Source of the DNA: Clostridioides difficile CD160
GTDB taxonomy: Bacteria > Bacillota > Clostridia > Peptostreptococcales > Peptostreptococcaceae
DNA length: 64,000 nt
Direction: 5' to 3'
Assembly: GCF_000449425.2 (NCBI RefSeq)
Contig: NZ_AVHW01000089.1
Coordinates: 186,001-250,000 of the forward strand
Part shown: positions 8,868-18,033 of the stretch, one piece after another
How positions within the stretch are numbered: position 1 is the stretch's first letter
Layout of the letters: every line of letters starts with the position of its first letter
Translations under genes and position numbers: made by a program
Notes under the pieces: generated by a model
Databases searched by the model: none
Seen by the model: only the letters and a program-made list of their open reading frames with translations
What the model was told of the DNA's origin: nothing

Positions 8868-10094
8868 TTACCTTTTCTTTATTCCTATTACTTTGGCTTG
8901 ACCTTCTATACTTGGAGTTGCTTCTTTTTTTATTTCTTTTACTTCTTCAACAACTTTTTCTTTTTTTGTTTTTTTAGATGATGACTTCTGCGTTGAATTG
9001 TATACTTTTATTATCTCATCGTATATAAGGTCTATGGCTTCAGGTTTCCCTATAGTTTTGCTTGCATTTGCCATATCAACCAAAAGTTCTCTATCTCCTA
9101 AAAGTTTAAATACTGCTGTATTCAAGCTCTCTGGAGTTAGGTTTTTTTCTAAAATTGCAATCCCTGCCCCTTGCTTTTCTATACTTTTAGCATTATACTC
9201 TTGATGATTTTCAGCAGTATATGCTTTAGGTATTATTATAGATGGCTTTCCAAGAGCTGTTATTTCAGCTAATGAAATTGCTCCTGCACTACCTATAACT
9301 AAGTCACTTGCTGCAAGTGCATTTGCCATATCTTCCAAGTAAGGTACAACTTTTTGGTATGGCTTAAGATTTATATCGCTAATACTTTCCATAAACTCAT
9401 CATAATAGCTTTTCCCTGTGGCAAATATAAAAGCTATATCTTCATTTACCATGTTCTTTATTACAAGTCTCATTGCATCATTTATTTTCCTTGAGCCTCC
9501 ACTACCACCATAACAAAGAACCATTCTTTTTTCTTCACTTATTGCAAGATTCTTTCTTGCAATATTTTTTCTTGATAATAAAATTTCTTTTCTAACTGGA
9601 TTTCCTGTAAAAACTAATTTTTCTTCTGCTGCCTCTGGAAATCTTTTATGTGAATCTTCAAAACTTGTAAGTACCTTAGTAACCGTTTTAGATAAAATCT
9701 TATTAGTTACACCAGGAAAAGAATTTTGCTCATGTATTATGGCTGGTATTTTCCCCATAGACGCATTAAATAAAACGGGTCCACTAACATATCCACCAGT
9801 TCCTATAACTACATCTGGTTTAAACTTCTTAACAATCTTTCTTGATTGCTCCAAACCTTTAAAAAGCTTAAAAACTCTTTTTACATTATCAAAGTCTATT
9901 TTTCGCTTGAATCCTTGTACTGTTACAGTCTTTAATTCAAATCCATACTTAGGAACTATTTCTGATTCTATTCCTTTTTCCGTCCCAACAAAAATTATCT
10001 CAGCGTCTGGATGCTCATCTCTTATTTTGTTAGCAATAGCTATAGCTGGATACACGTGTCCTCCAGTTCCACCGCCTGATAATAAAACTTTCAT
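8868..10094 (-). CDS. murG: UDP-GlcNAc transferase MurG with a lysine-rich tail
   Basis: Adds GlcNAc to lipid I to make lipid II at the inner membrane face. The N-terminal glycine-rich loop GGGTGGHVYPA, IHEQNSFPGVTNK and the C-terminal donor site GSAGAISLAEITALGKPSIIIP are intact. At 408 residues it is about 40 longer than usual: after the normal end (near YDEIIKVYNST) comes a charged tail (SSSKKTKKEKVVEEVKEIKK and on to GIKKR) with no family counterpart I know. The ATG is chosen; an in-frame TTG one codon earlier has better spacing to AGGAG and is possible. It follows spoVE closely. Confidence 0.96.
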   Translation of the reverse strand: MKVLLSGGGTGGHVYPAIAIANKIRDEHPDAEIIFVGTEKGIESEIVPKYGFELKTVTVQGFKRKIDFDNVKRVFKLFKGLEQSRKIVKKFKPDVVIGTGGYVSGPVLFNASMGKIPAIIHEQNSFPGVTNKILSKTVTKVLTSFEDSHKRFPEAAEEKLVFTGNPVRKEILLSRKNIARKNLAISEEKRMVLCYGGSGGSRKINDAMRLVIKNMVNEDIAFIFATGKSYYDEFMESISDINLKPYQKVVPYLEDMANALAASDLVIGSAGAISLAEITALGKPSIIIPKAYTAENHQEYNAKSIEKQGAGIAILEKNLTPESLNTAVFKLLGDRELLVDMANASKTIGKPEAIDLIYDEIIKVYNSTQKSSSKKTKKEKVVEEVKEIKKEATPSIEGQAKVIGIKKR

Positions 10095-10111
10095 CAAATC
10101 ATCATCTCCTG

Positions 10112-11242
10112 TTAATTAATTTTGACATGCTTTGAGATGTTTAACACTATGCCTATAGCTCCCATAAAGATGGTGAGCGAGGTTCCCCCATAACTTATAA
10201 ATGGTAGTGCCACACCTGTAGCTGGCATTGATGATGTTGCAACTGCTATATTTAAAGCTGCTTGTATTCCAATTTGTGCCCCTATACCTATGACAACCAT
10301 ACAAGCAAATACATTAGAAGTCTTCAAAGCTATTCTTACACATCTGTAGACCAAGGCTACAAATAGCATAATAACTATTATACAACCAATCAATCCTAAC
10401 TCTTCTCCTATTATAGCAAATATAAAGTCATTTTGTGGCTCTGGTATATAAAAATACTTTTGTTTACTCTTTCCTAAGCCTAAACCAAACAATCCACCTG
10501 AACCAAGTGCATATAAACCTTGTATTACCTGATACCCCTTGCCAAGAGGGTCTTGAAAAGGGTCTAAAAACGATGTGACACGGCTAAGTCTATAAGGTTC
10601 AGCAATTACCAATGCAGCAAATAAAGCAGCCCCACTTCCAATCATAGCAAATACAATTTTCATATCCATTCCAGCAACAAATATCATTACAAACGTAACT
10701 AAAATTACAGTACCTGCTGTTGATAGATTTGGCTGAAGTATTATCAACGCAAAAAATATCCCTGGAACTACGAGAAGTGGTACAACACCTTTTGTCAAAG
10801 ATTTTATCTTATCATAATTTTTTTCAATTAATTTTGCAGTTAATATTATTGTAGCAAACTTAGCTATTTCTGCGGGCTGAAATGTTAAGGCACCTATTCC
10901 TAACCATCTTTTTGCTCCGTTTGCTTCTATCCCTAAAGGGGTTAGAACTAACAATAATAATACTACTGCTATAGCTCCAATTGCTGTAGCATTTTTCTTC
11001 CAAAAACTATAATCTATCCTTGATGTAATAATCATAACTATAAACCCAAGTATAGCATATATTACATTCTTTTTTAGAAAATAGTACGCATCATTGTGTT
11101 TAAATGAAGATTGTATAAAACTTGCACTAAACACCATAACTATTCCTACAAATACTAAAAGCATAGTAGTATAAAATACTACTCCATCAAATTCAGTCTT
11201 CATCCTTATGTCAATTTGTTTTTTCAAATTTTCTTTAGGCAT
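10112..11242 (-). CDS. spoVE: SEDS-family lipid II polymerase SpoVE (FtsW/RodA type)
   Basis: About 376 residues with ten membrane segments. SEDS landmarks are the early Phe-Ser-Ala-Ser segment (VFSASFIQSSF), GANGAKRWLGIGALTFQPAEIAK-type loop, NDFIFAIIGEELGLIG and ALPFISYGGTS near the end. SEDS proteins polymerise glycan strands with a partner class B PBP, here most likely SpoVD. GGAGG lies 12 bases before the chosen ATG; an ATG 27 bases upstream lacks a ribosome site and would contain this motif. It is the only SEDS gene in the cluster, in the position where other bacteria carry ftsW. Confidence 0.93.
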   Translation of the reverse strand: MPKENLKKQIDIRMKTEFDGVVFYTTMLLVFVGIVMVFSASFIQSSFKHNDAYYFLKKNVIYAILGFIVMIITSRIDYSFWKKNATAIGAIAVVLLLLVLTPLGIEANGAKRWLGIGALTFQPAEIAKFATIILTAKLIEKNYDKIKSLTKGVVPLLVVPGIFFALIILQPNLSTAGTVILVTFVMIFVAGMDMKIVFAMIGSGAALFAALVIAEPYRLSRVTSFLDPFQDPLGKGYQVIQGLYALGSGGLFGLGLGKSKQKYFYIPEPQNDFIFAIIGEELGLIGCIIVIMLFVALVYRCVRIALKTSNVFACMVVIGIGAQIGIQAALNIAVATSSMPATGVALPFISYGGTSLTIFMGAIGIVLNISKHVKIN

Positions 11243-11293
11243 CCAACTAATATACCTCCATTCTTCCATTTAAGTAAGTTTAGAGGTAAGAGA

Positions 11294-12649
11294 TTATTTT
11301 AAATTGTTTACATTATCTTTGAAGTCTTTTCCTCTTACTTCAAAACTTTCATACATATCCCAACTTGCACAAGCTGGTGAAAGAAGCACTATATCTCCAC
11401 TTTTTGAAATCTCATGAGAAGTATTAACTGCTTCTTCCATATCTTTTACTATATGTATGTCATTAAATCCTTTATTTTTTGCACAATTTTCTATCTTTGA
11501 TGCAGTTTCTCCTAACAAGACTACTGATTTAACATATGACTTTGCAGTTTCAAAAAGTTCATCAAAATTACTGCCTTTATCCATTCCTCCTGCTATAAGT
11601 ATTATTGGTCTATTGTAAGACTGTACAGCTTTTATAGTAGAGTCTGGATTAGTCCCTTTTGAATCATTTACATATATTACATTGTCTAAGTTTCGTACAA
11701 ACTCTTGTCTGTGTTCAACGCCTTTAAATGTCATCAATACATCTCTTATAACGTCTAAATCAACTTTACAGACATATGCTATTGCTATAGCTGCCATACA
11801 GTTTTCTAAATTATGACCTCCAGGTAAACTTACATCATCTTTATTTAGAAATTTGATTTTATCATCTATATCTATTATTATGTCATTATTTTCTAAATAT
11901 ACTCCTCCATTTACTTTTTGAGTTCTTGAAAAGTAAATTACTTTAGCATTACATTTGTCAGTTAGATTTTTTACTGTCTCATCATCATAGTTTAATATAC
12001 AAAAATCTTCAGCAGTTTGATTCATAAATATATTTGCTTTTGCTTCTATATATTTTTCCATAGTGTGATGTCTGTTTAAATGGTCTTCTGTGATATTTAG
12101 TATAGCACTTACTTTAGGTCTAAATTCATCTATACTCTCAAGTTGAAAACTGCTTAGTTCAGTTACAAGCACAGACTCTTCATTTGAAGTTTCTATAGTA
12201 TCTATTACAGGATTTCCTATATTACCAACTACATATGTATCTCTTTTTGCTCTCGAAAAAATTTCTCCTACCAGGCTAGTTGTAGTTGTCTTACCATTTG
12301 TACCTGTAATCCCTATAAAAGTTGGATTATTTGATAATTTAAAAGCTAATTCTACTTCACCAATTATATACTTGCCCGAATTTTTTAATTTCAAGATAAA
12401 TGGTAGGTCTAGTGGTACCCCTGGAGATACTACTACCATATCTATACTATCTACATCCTCTGGATGATGTCCTAATATGTATTCTATGTCATTTATAGAT
12501 TTCAATTCATCAAGTATGTTTTTCAATTTATTTTCATCTTTAATATCATTCACTATTATACTTGCACCTAATTTATCTAAATGTTTAATTGTAGATATAC
12601 CAGTTTTTGCAAGTCCTACTAATAAAACTTTTTTTCCTTTTAAGTTCAT
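11294..12649 (-). CDS. murD: UDP-MurNAc-L-alanine:D-glutamate ligase MurD
   Basis: Cytoplasmic ATP-dependent ligase adding D-Glu to UDP-MurNAc-L-Ala. The 451 residues are normal for the family. The N-terminal Rossmann-like domain (KKVLLVGLAKTGISTIKHL) is followed by the ATP loop GITGTNGKTTTTSL, the Mur central motif NITEDHLNRHHTMEKY and the C-terminal domain (VNDSKGTNPDSTIKAV, LLSPACASWDMYESFEVRG). It lies 18 bases downstream of mraY and 51 bases ahead of spoVE in one tightly packed unit. Confidence 0.97.
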   Translation of the reverse strand: MNLKGKKVLLVGLAKTGISTIKHLDKLGASIIVNDIKDENKLKNILDELKSINDIEYILGHHPEDVDSIDMVVVSPGVPLDLPFILKLKNSGKYIIGEVELAFKLSNNPTFIGITGTNGKTTTTSLVGEIFSRAKRDTYVVGNIGNPVIDTIETSNEESVLVTELSSFQLESIDEFRPKVSAILNITEDHLNRHHTMEKYIEAKANIFMNQTAEDFCILNYDDETVKNLTDKCNAKVIYFSRTQKVNGGVYLENNDIIIDIDDKIKFLNKDDVSLPGGHNLENCMAAIAIAYVCKVDLDVIRDVLMTFKGVEHRQEFVRNLDNVIYVNDSKGTNPDSTIKAVQSYNRPIILIAGGMDKGSNFDELFETAKSYVKSVVLLGETASKIENCAKNKGFNDIHIVKDMEEAVNTSHEISKSGDIVLLSPACASWDMYESFEVRGKDFKDNVNNLK

Positions 12650-12667
12650 TTTTAATTCCCCCTAGGC

Positions 12668-13633
12668 CTAAAATACTGCTATTATACTTATCCAAGCTAA
12701 AACAACTGTGATAATCCAAAAAACGAATACAACCCTTGTCTCTGGCCAACCACATTGTTCAAAGTGATGGTGTATTGGAGCCATCTTAAAGAATCTCTTT
12801 CTTGTCGCTTTAAAATATCCAACTTGAATCAAAACCGATAGAGCTTCTGCAAAGTAAATTCCTCCAATTATAGGTATTATAAGCACTGAATTAGTTAGAA
12901 CTGAAAATGCTACAACTGCTCCACCTAATGCCATTGAACCCGTATCTCCCATAAATACTCTTGCTGGATATGAATTAAATCCTAAAAAGCCTAAACATGC
13001 TCCGACAGTTGCTGCTGCTAAAACTGCAACTTCTGTGTTCCCAGCAATAGAACTTGCAAATAGCATAAAAAATACAGAAACTATTAAAGTTACTCCTGAC
13101 GCCAATCCATCTAAACCATCAGTTAAATTCACAGCATTTACTATTGCTACGATTATAAACATCATTATTGGTATATATAATATTCCAACATTTATTACAA
13201 AATCTGTAAATGGTATCATAAGTTGTGAAGCACTTGACGATGATGTATACTGATAAAAAGCAACATAAAAAGATAATGCAACTTGAAGGATTATTTTTTG
13301 ATATGCTTTTAGTCCAAGTGATCTTTTTAACTTTATTTTTATAAAGTCGTCTAAAAAACCAATAAAACCAAAACCAGCAATACATATAAGACCTACTGCC
13401 ATATCATGACTAACTTTTACTCTTGTAAGTCCAGTTATTAGAATTGCAACTATCATTATAATTCCACCCATAGTAGGTGTTCCATTTTTAGCTAGATGTG
13501 TTTGAGGTCCATCATCTCTAACTGTCTGACCAAATTTAAATTTTCTAAGCATTGGTATAAATATTGGTCCTATTATAATTACTATTAAAAACGCAATCAA
13601 TGCGGTGTACGTAAGCTCTGTTATTCCTAACAT
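12668..13633 (-). CDS. mraY: Phospho-MurNAc-pentapeptide translocase MraY
   Basis: Transfers phospho-MurNAc-pentapeptide to undecaprenyl phosphate, making lipid I. The 321-residue polytopic protein shows GTPTMGGI, the acidic FGFIGFLDDFIKI, NAVNLTDGLDGLA (catalytic Asp region), MGDTGSMALGGA and the histidine-rich APIHHHFEQCGWPE. AGGAG lies 7 bases before the chosen ATG; an upstream in-frame codon would add eight residues without a ribosome site. It is followed closely by murD. Confidence 0.97.
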   Translation of the reverse strand: MLGITELTYTALIAFLIVIIIGPIFIPMLRKFKFGQTVRDDGPQTHLAKNGTPTMGGIIMIVAILITGLTRVKVSHDMAVGLICIAGFGFIGFLDDFIKIKLKRSLGLKAYQKIILQVALSFYVAFYQYTSSSSASQLMIPFTDFVINVGILYIPIMMFIIVAIVNAVNLTDGLDGLASGVTLIVSVFFMLFASSIAGNTEVAVLAAATVGACLGFLGFNSYPARVFMGDTGSMALGGAVVAFSVLTNSVLIIPIIGGIYFAEALSVLIQVGYFKATRKRFFKMAPIHHHFEQCGWPETRVVFVFWIITVVLAWISIIAVF

Positions 13634-13676
13634 CGTAAAACTCCTCTCCCTTGTCAATCAACTCATTAGTTTAAGC

Positions 13677-15050
13677 TTATTTATTTAGATATTCGACTAT
13701 TTTTTCTAATCTCATGCCTCTTGAGCCTTTTACTAAAATAGTGTCTCCTGTTTTTACTAATTCGTCTAACTTGTTAAGTACTTCTTCTCTATTCTCAAAG
13801 TGATATATATTGGCTGGGTTGAATCCTAATTGTTTTGCCTCTTCTCCAATAAACACTGATTTTTCACCTATAGTTATTATAACATCAGTATTATTCATAG
13901 ATGATTTTCCTACTAATCTATGACCATACTCTGAAATTTCACCCATTTCTAGTATATCTCCAAGTATTGCTACCCTTCTAGCTTTATATCTTCCAAGTAT
14001 CTTTAAAGCAGCATCCATAGAATCTGGACTAGCATTATATGAATCATTAATTATTGTTAATTTTTCATTTTTTATTATGTCTAGTCTCATTTTTGTCCCT
14101 TTGAAATTTTTTAAACCTTTTTTTATATAATCTAAAGAAATATTTAGACACATTCCAACCAATATTGCAGACATAGCATTATATATATTATGTTCTCCTA
14201 TTGTTGGTATAAATATTTCCTCTTTTTTTCCATCTATAACGCATATAAATGTAAGACTATCTTCTTCCATAGTGTAACTTTCACAATAAATATCATTATT
14301 TTTGTTGAATCCAAATGTTTTTAGTTTATATACATGTTCTTTTTCTTTTAATGTAGATAAAAACTTATCATCTCCATTTACAATTAAAGTATTTGTTTCA
14401 TTAAAGTTAGAAGTAATTTCCATCTTTGCTTTTAAAATACCTTCTTGTGAACCTAGCCTTTCTACATGTGATAATCCTATGTTTGATATTACTGCAATTT
14501 TTGGATTTACTATATCTACTAGATATTTTATTTCATTAAATCCAGACATTCCCATCTCTATTACAGCACACTCATGTTCTTTATTTAAATTAAATAAAGT
14601 CAATGGAACTCCAAAATGATTATTTAAGTTCTTTTCATTTTTTAATATGTTTAGTTTTGCGGATATGGCAGAATATATCATATCTCTAGTCGTAGTTTTT
14701 CCTACACTACCTGTAACACCTATAAATGGGATATCAAATTTTTCTTTATAATATCTTGAGATATCTCCTAGGGCTAAAGATGTATCTTTTACCTCTATTA
14801 AATTTATATCCGAACTTTCTAATTTTATTCCATTACTTTCACTTTTTATAAAAGTTTTGCATCCATTATCATATGCAGACTTTATAAATGTATGCCCATC
14901 TAAATTTTCTCCAACTATGGCTACAAATGCATTTTGGGCATTTGCTTCCCTGCTATCTATAACTATATCACTTACACAGTCATTATAATCTCCATATATT
15001 AACTTCCCATTAGTTGCAAGTACTAACTCTTTTATTGTTAAGCACTCCAT
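13677..15050 (-). CDS. murF: UDP-MurNAc-tripeptide:D-Ala-D-Ala ligase MurF
   Basis: Adds D-Ala-D-Ala in the last cytoplasmic precursor step. 457 residues with the N-terminal substrate domain, the ATP loop GVTGSVGKTTTRDMI (Val in place of the common Asn), NIGLSHVERLGSQEGI and the C-terminal NDSYNASPDSMDAALK and GSRGMRLEKI. AGGAGG is 9 bases before the ATG; a TTG two codons earlier is an alternative. A hairpin separates it from spoVD upstream. Confidence 0.96.
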   Translation of the reverse strand: MECLTIKELVLATNGKLIYGDYNDCVSDIVIDSREANAQNAFVAIVGENLDGHTFIKSAYDNGCKTFIKSESNGIKLESSDINLIEVKDTSLALGDISRYYKEKFDIPFIGVTGSVGKTTTRDMIYSAISAKLNILKNEKNLNNHFGVPLTLFNLNKEHECAVIEMGMSGFNEIKYLVDIVNPKIAVISNIGLSHVERLGSQEGILKAKMEITSNFNETNTLIVNGDDKFLSTLKEKEHVYKLKTFGFNKNNDIYCESYTMEEDSLTFICVIDGKKEEIFIPTIGEHNIYNAMSAILVGMCLNISLDYIKKGLKNFKGTKMRLDIIKNEKLTIINDSYNASPDSMDAALKILGRYKARRVAILGDILEMGEISEYGHRLVGKSSMNNTDVIITIGEKSVFIGEEAKQLGFNPANIYHFENREEVLNKLDELVKTGDTILVKGSRGMRLEKIVEYLNK

Positions 15051-15099
15051 TATCAAACTCCTCCTTTAAAACCTTAGTTATATTGTCTTAGCAACAAAA

Positions 15100-15129
15100 G
15101 GCAATGTATACCGTTATATATACATTGCC
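15100..15129 (-). terminator. Hairpin between spoVD and murF
   Basis: Perfect 11-bp stem GGCAATGTATA/TATACATTGCC followed on the minus strand by only four T residues (TTTTG). It could be a weak terminator or attenuator reducing murF-mraY-murD-spoVE-murG expression from the spoVD promoter. Confidence 0.55.
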
Positions 15130-15216
15130 TACGATAACTCTTAACTTTATAATTATATACTATATTTCTGTTTTTTTGAAGATGTTTATGGGTATATGTT
15201 AATTATCTGTTACTTT

Positions 15217-17196
15217 TTACTTTTCAAAATATAGTGTTATACTTGAATCCTCATTAACTTTTACTCCAGGTTTTGGGAAGATATCTTTTACCTTTGTATT
15301 CTCTGGAAGCTCTATATCTGTATCTAAGTCTGGTTTTAACTTCACATCTTCTAACGCCTTTACGGCATCACCTATTTTTAAATTTCTTACATCTGGGACT
15401 TGAACTTGTTTCTTTTCATATTCAGCTTTTTCTTCTTCTTTATATACTGGTTTAACGCCTAAATATTTTAAGGAATCATTCATTATTTCCTTTACTATTG
15501 GCCCTGCTGTAGTACTACCAAATGCACTCACTCCTGTTGGCTCATCAACAATAGCAAGAACTACAATTTGAGGGTCATCACAAGGTGCTATTCCAACAAA
15601 TGAACATATATATTTTCCTGGAGCATACTTACCATCTATAACTTTTTGAGCCGTACCTGTTTTTCCACCAAGTCTGTAACCTGGTATATATGCTATCTTT
15701 CCTCCACCTTCACTTACAACTGACTCTGCAATTTCTAACATTTTCTTAGATGTTTCTTTAGATATAACACTTCTTACTTTTTTTGGTTTTACTGTTTCAG
15801 TTATATTACCTTTGTTATCAGTATAAGATTTTACCACTCTTGGTTGCATTAAATCTCCACCATTTGCTATTGATGATATAGCTGTTATAAGTTGTATTGG
15901 AGTCACTGATATAGATTGACCAAACGATATTGTAGCCAGTTCAACTGGACCTACATTTTTTTCGTTATACAGTATTCCTTTAGCTTCTCCTGGTAAATCA
16001 ATTCCAGTCTTATCCATAAGACCAAAAGATTCTATATAATCATACATTTTTCCAACACCTAATCTACTTCCTAACTCAACAAATACAGGGTTGCAAGAGT
16101 TTTGTACTGCTTGTTTAAACTCTTGTGTTCCATGAGGTCTATAGTGTCTCCAACATTTAATCTTTCTTCCTCCAACAGTTACACTACCTGTACAGGTGAA
16201 TTTCTCACCATCTTTAATCACTCCTTCTTCAAGAGCACTAGAAGATGTGATAAGTTTAAACGTAGAACCTGGCTCATATGTATCACTTACTGCTGGATTT
16301 CTCCACATTTGATAATAACCTTTTATTTTTTCTTTATCATTATACTTTTCAAGTTCTTCTTGATAATATGGATATATTGGTGTTCTAGAATCATTAGGGT
16401 CATAGTCTGGTTTTGATGCTAGAGCAAGGATATCACCAGTTTTAGGATTCATAGCTATTGCAGTAACCTTTTTTGCATTGTTTATCTCATAAGCTTTTTG
16501 TACTGCTTTTTCAGTATAGTGTTGAATTACTTCGTCTATAGACAAAACAAGCCCATTACCTTGAACAGGTTCATAATATTTTTCCATTCCTTGTGGTATT
16601 TCTCTACCTGAAGCATCAGTACTTACTATTAATTTTCCAGGTTTTCCTTTTAATTTTTTATCATATTGCATTTCTATGCCAGATATACCTGTTGCATCTG
16701 AAGAAGTATGTCCTAGTACATATGGTGCAAAATTTCCATATGGATAATATCTTTGATTATCTTCTGCTACCCATATTCCACCTAATTTAGCATCTCTTAT
16801 TTGAGTTGCTTTATCATCATCTATCCATCTTTTAACTTTTACAAGAGCCATATTTTTTTTGCTTATTAAAGCATAAATATCTTTATAGTCTTCATCCAAG
16901 ATATCAGCTACCTTTTGAGCTGCTTCTTTTTTGTCTTCTACTTCTACAGGTTTGCACCATACAGTGTACTTAGTTACACTTACTGCTAACTCTTTCATAT
17001 TTCTATCATATATAGTTCCTCTTTTAGGTTCTATTGGTATATCTCTGGTCTGTTGTTCTAGTGCTTTTGTGCTTAACCAATTTCCTTTCATAAGTTGTAA
17101 GTATCCAGTCCTGATAACAAGACAAAAAAACAATGCACATGCTAGAATAAGAACGAGTACCAATCTTTTTTTACTTATCCTCTTTACTTTTCTCAA
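15217..17196 (-). CDS. spoVD: Sporulation class B penicillin-binding protein SpoVD with PASTA domain
   Basis: 659 residues: one N-terminal membrane anchor (VLVLILACALFFCLVI), a PBP dimerisation domain, and a transpeptidase domain with STFK (nucleophile S311), SCN (S367) and KTGT (512-515). A single C-terminal PASTA domain (about 597-659) starts VPDVRNLKIGDAVKAL. SpoVD cross-links spore cortex peptidoglycan, probably with SpoVE. The start is TTG after TAGGGGG. The upstream ftsL-like gene ends 12 bases before. No second class B PBP gene is present in the cluster, where a vegetative ftsI would be expected. Confidence 0.95.
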   Translation of the reverse strand: MRKVKRISKKRLVLVLILACALFFCLVIRTGYLQLMKGNWLSTKALEQQTRDIPIEPKRGTIYDRNMKELAVSVTKYTVWCKPVEVEDKKEAAQKVADILDEDYKDIYALISKKNMALVKVKRWIDDDKATQIRDAKLGGIWVAEDNQRYYPYGNFAPYVLGHTSSDATGISGIEMQYDKKLKGKPGKLIVSTDASGREIPQGMEKYYEPVQGNGLVLSIDEVIQHYTEKAVQKAYEINNAKKVTAIAMNPKTGDILALASKPDYDPNDSRTPIYPYYQEELEKYNDKEKIKGYYQMWRNPAVSDTYEPGSTFKLITSSSALEEGVIKDGEKFTCTGSVTVGGRKIKCWRHYRPHGTQEFKQAVQNSCNPVFVELGSRLGVGKMYDYIESFGLMDKTGIDLPGEAKGILYNEKNVGPVELATISFGQSISVTPIQLITAISSIANGGDLMQPRVVKSYTDNKGNITETVKPKKVRSVISKETSKKMLEIAESVVSEGGGKIAYIPGYRLGGKTGTAQKVIDGKYAPGKYICSFVGIAPCDDPQIVVLAIVDEPTGVSAFGSTTAGPIVKEIMNDSLKYLGVKPVYKEEEKAEYEKKQVQVPDVRNLKIGDAVKALEDVKLKPDLDTDIELPENTKVKDIFPKPGVKVNEDSSITLYFEK

Positions 17197-17207
17197 ATCT
17201 ATTCCCC

Positions 17208-17555
17208 CTAGTTATCCACATCTATATACTTTATTTGTCCATCTTTTGGATAGTCCATATTGAGCAATTCTTTTGCCTTTAGCTCAATTTCTTTTATCGA
17301 TGTTTTTTCAGTTTCTTTTGCCTTTAGTTCCTCTAGTACTATCTCTTTTTTTCTTAAATCTTTTTGTAAATAATAAATGTCATATTTCATTTCTGAGATT
17401 TTTGAATAACCACATAGATTCAATATTATTACTATAAAGGTTGTAATCAATAAAATACATTTAGTCCCTATTTTTTTATTATTTCTCTTTTTATAATTAT
17501 TCTTTTTCTTATTTTTATATTCATTTAGATTATGTATTTTATAATTTTTTTTCAA
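17208..17555 (-). CDS. ftsL: FtsL-like bitopic division/sporulation protein
   Basis: 115 residues. A very basic cytoplasmic tail rich in Lys and Asn (about 1-30), one membrane segment (CILLITTFIVIILNLCGYS) and an external coiled coil (MKYDIYYLQKDLRKKEIVLE) ending in a short domain LLNMDYPKDGQIKYIDVDN. This is the FtsL/DivIC pattern, and the place between rsmH and the PBP gene is where ftsL normally sits. The start is TTG after GGGGTG, which overlaps the stop of an 18-codon leader ORF. Sequence divergence in this family leaves some doubt on the name. Confidence 0.78.
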   Translation of the reverse strand: MKKNYKIHNLNEYKNKKKNNYKKRNNKKIGTKCILLITTFIVIILNLCGYSKISEMKYDIYYLQKDLRKKEIVLEELKAKETEKTSIKEIELKAKELLNMDYPKDGQIKYIDVDN

Positions 17556-17559
17556 ATTA

Positions 17560-17616
17560 TCACCCCGATAATATAGATTTTAGATTTTCCTCTATACTAT
17601 ATTTGTTATTATTCAT
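17560..17616 (-). CDS. Possible 18-residue leader peptide upstream of ftsL
   Basis: A short frame MNNNKYSIEENLKSILSG begins at ATG preceded by AGAGGAAG, a good ribosome site, and ends at TGA inside the ribosome-binding region of the TTG-started ftsL-like gene. The five-base gap between its stop and the ftsL start would suit translational coupling. Expression is not proven, and chance is possible in a frame this short. Confidence 0.4.
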   Translation of the reverse strand: MNNNKYSIEENLKSILSG

Positions 17617-17692
17617 ATCTCTTCCTCTAAAATTCAATTGCTAAATTAATACACTATTGAACAATCTAATTGTAATTTTTTCTATACACAAC

Positions 17693-17740
17693 AAAAAAAC
17701 CTATAAATTCACTTATACTCTTATATTGAATCTATAGGTT
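17693..17740 (-). terminator. Terminator in the rsmH-ftsL gap
   Basis: On the minus strand a 14-bp stem AACCTATAGATTCA/TGAATTTATAGGTT (one G-T pair) is followed by seven T residues. It lies about 290 bases past the rsmH stop and would end the lgt-rsmH transcript, leaving ftsL-spoVD to a promoter between here and 17616. Confidence 0.8.
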
Positions 17741-17877
17741 ATATACTAATTTTTATTTATTTTTATTACTTATATTATATTAAGATAATATTTTCCATAA
17801 GTACAATATGTAACTAGTTTATCTATTTTCTATTACTAATCTCTTCATTATATTATCTATCTCCATATTTTTGTATT

Positions 17878-18006
17878 TCAATCTTCATAACTTATATCAG
17901 TAACAAAAATATACCTTATACTATCAACTGTATCGCAATTACCTTTTAATACAACATAATCTATCATACTTTTTAATTGCGTATAATAGCTCTCATTTAC
18001 ACAAGC
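17878..18006 (-). pseudogene. Possible coding remnant between rsmH and ftsL
   Basis: An open stretch of 42 codons without a clear start reads ACVNESYYTQLKSMIDYV, then LKGNCDTVDSIRYIFVTDI and ends SYED-stop. Composition is protein-like rather than the Ile/Lys/Asn bias of random AT-rich frames, and it fills most of an otherwise empty 290-base stretch. It could be the C-terminal relic of a deleted gene. Family not recognised. An internal ATG would give about 29 residues. Confidence 0.3.
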
Positions 18007-18033
18007 TTACTCTTTAATTCTAGATTGTAAAAG

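Noticed and set aside
13119-13385. An 88-codon minus-strand frame inside mraY
   Set aside because: It is a frame-shifted shadow of mraY with Cys/Trp/Asn-rich random composition.
17212-17220. A perfect DnaA box TTATCCACA at the ftsL/spoVD junction
   Set aside because: It is single and formed by the last codons of the ftsL-like gene (Val-Asp-Asn-stop); expected by chance.
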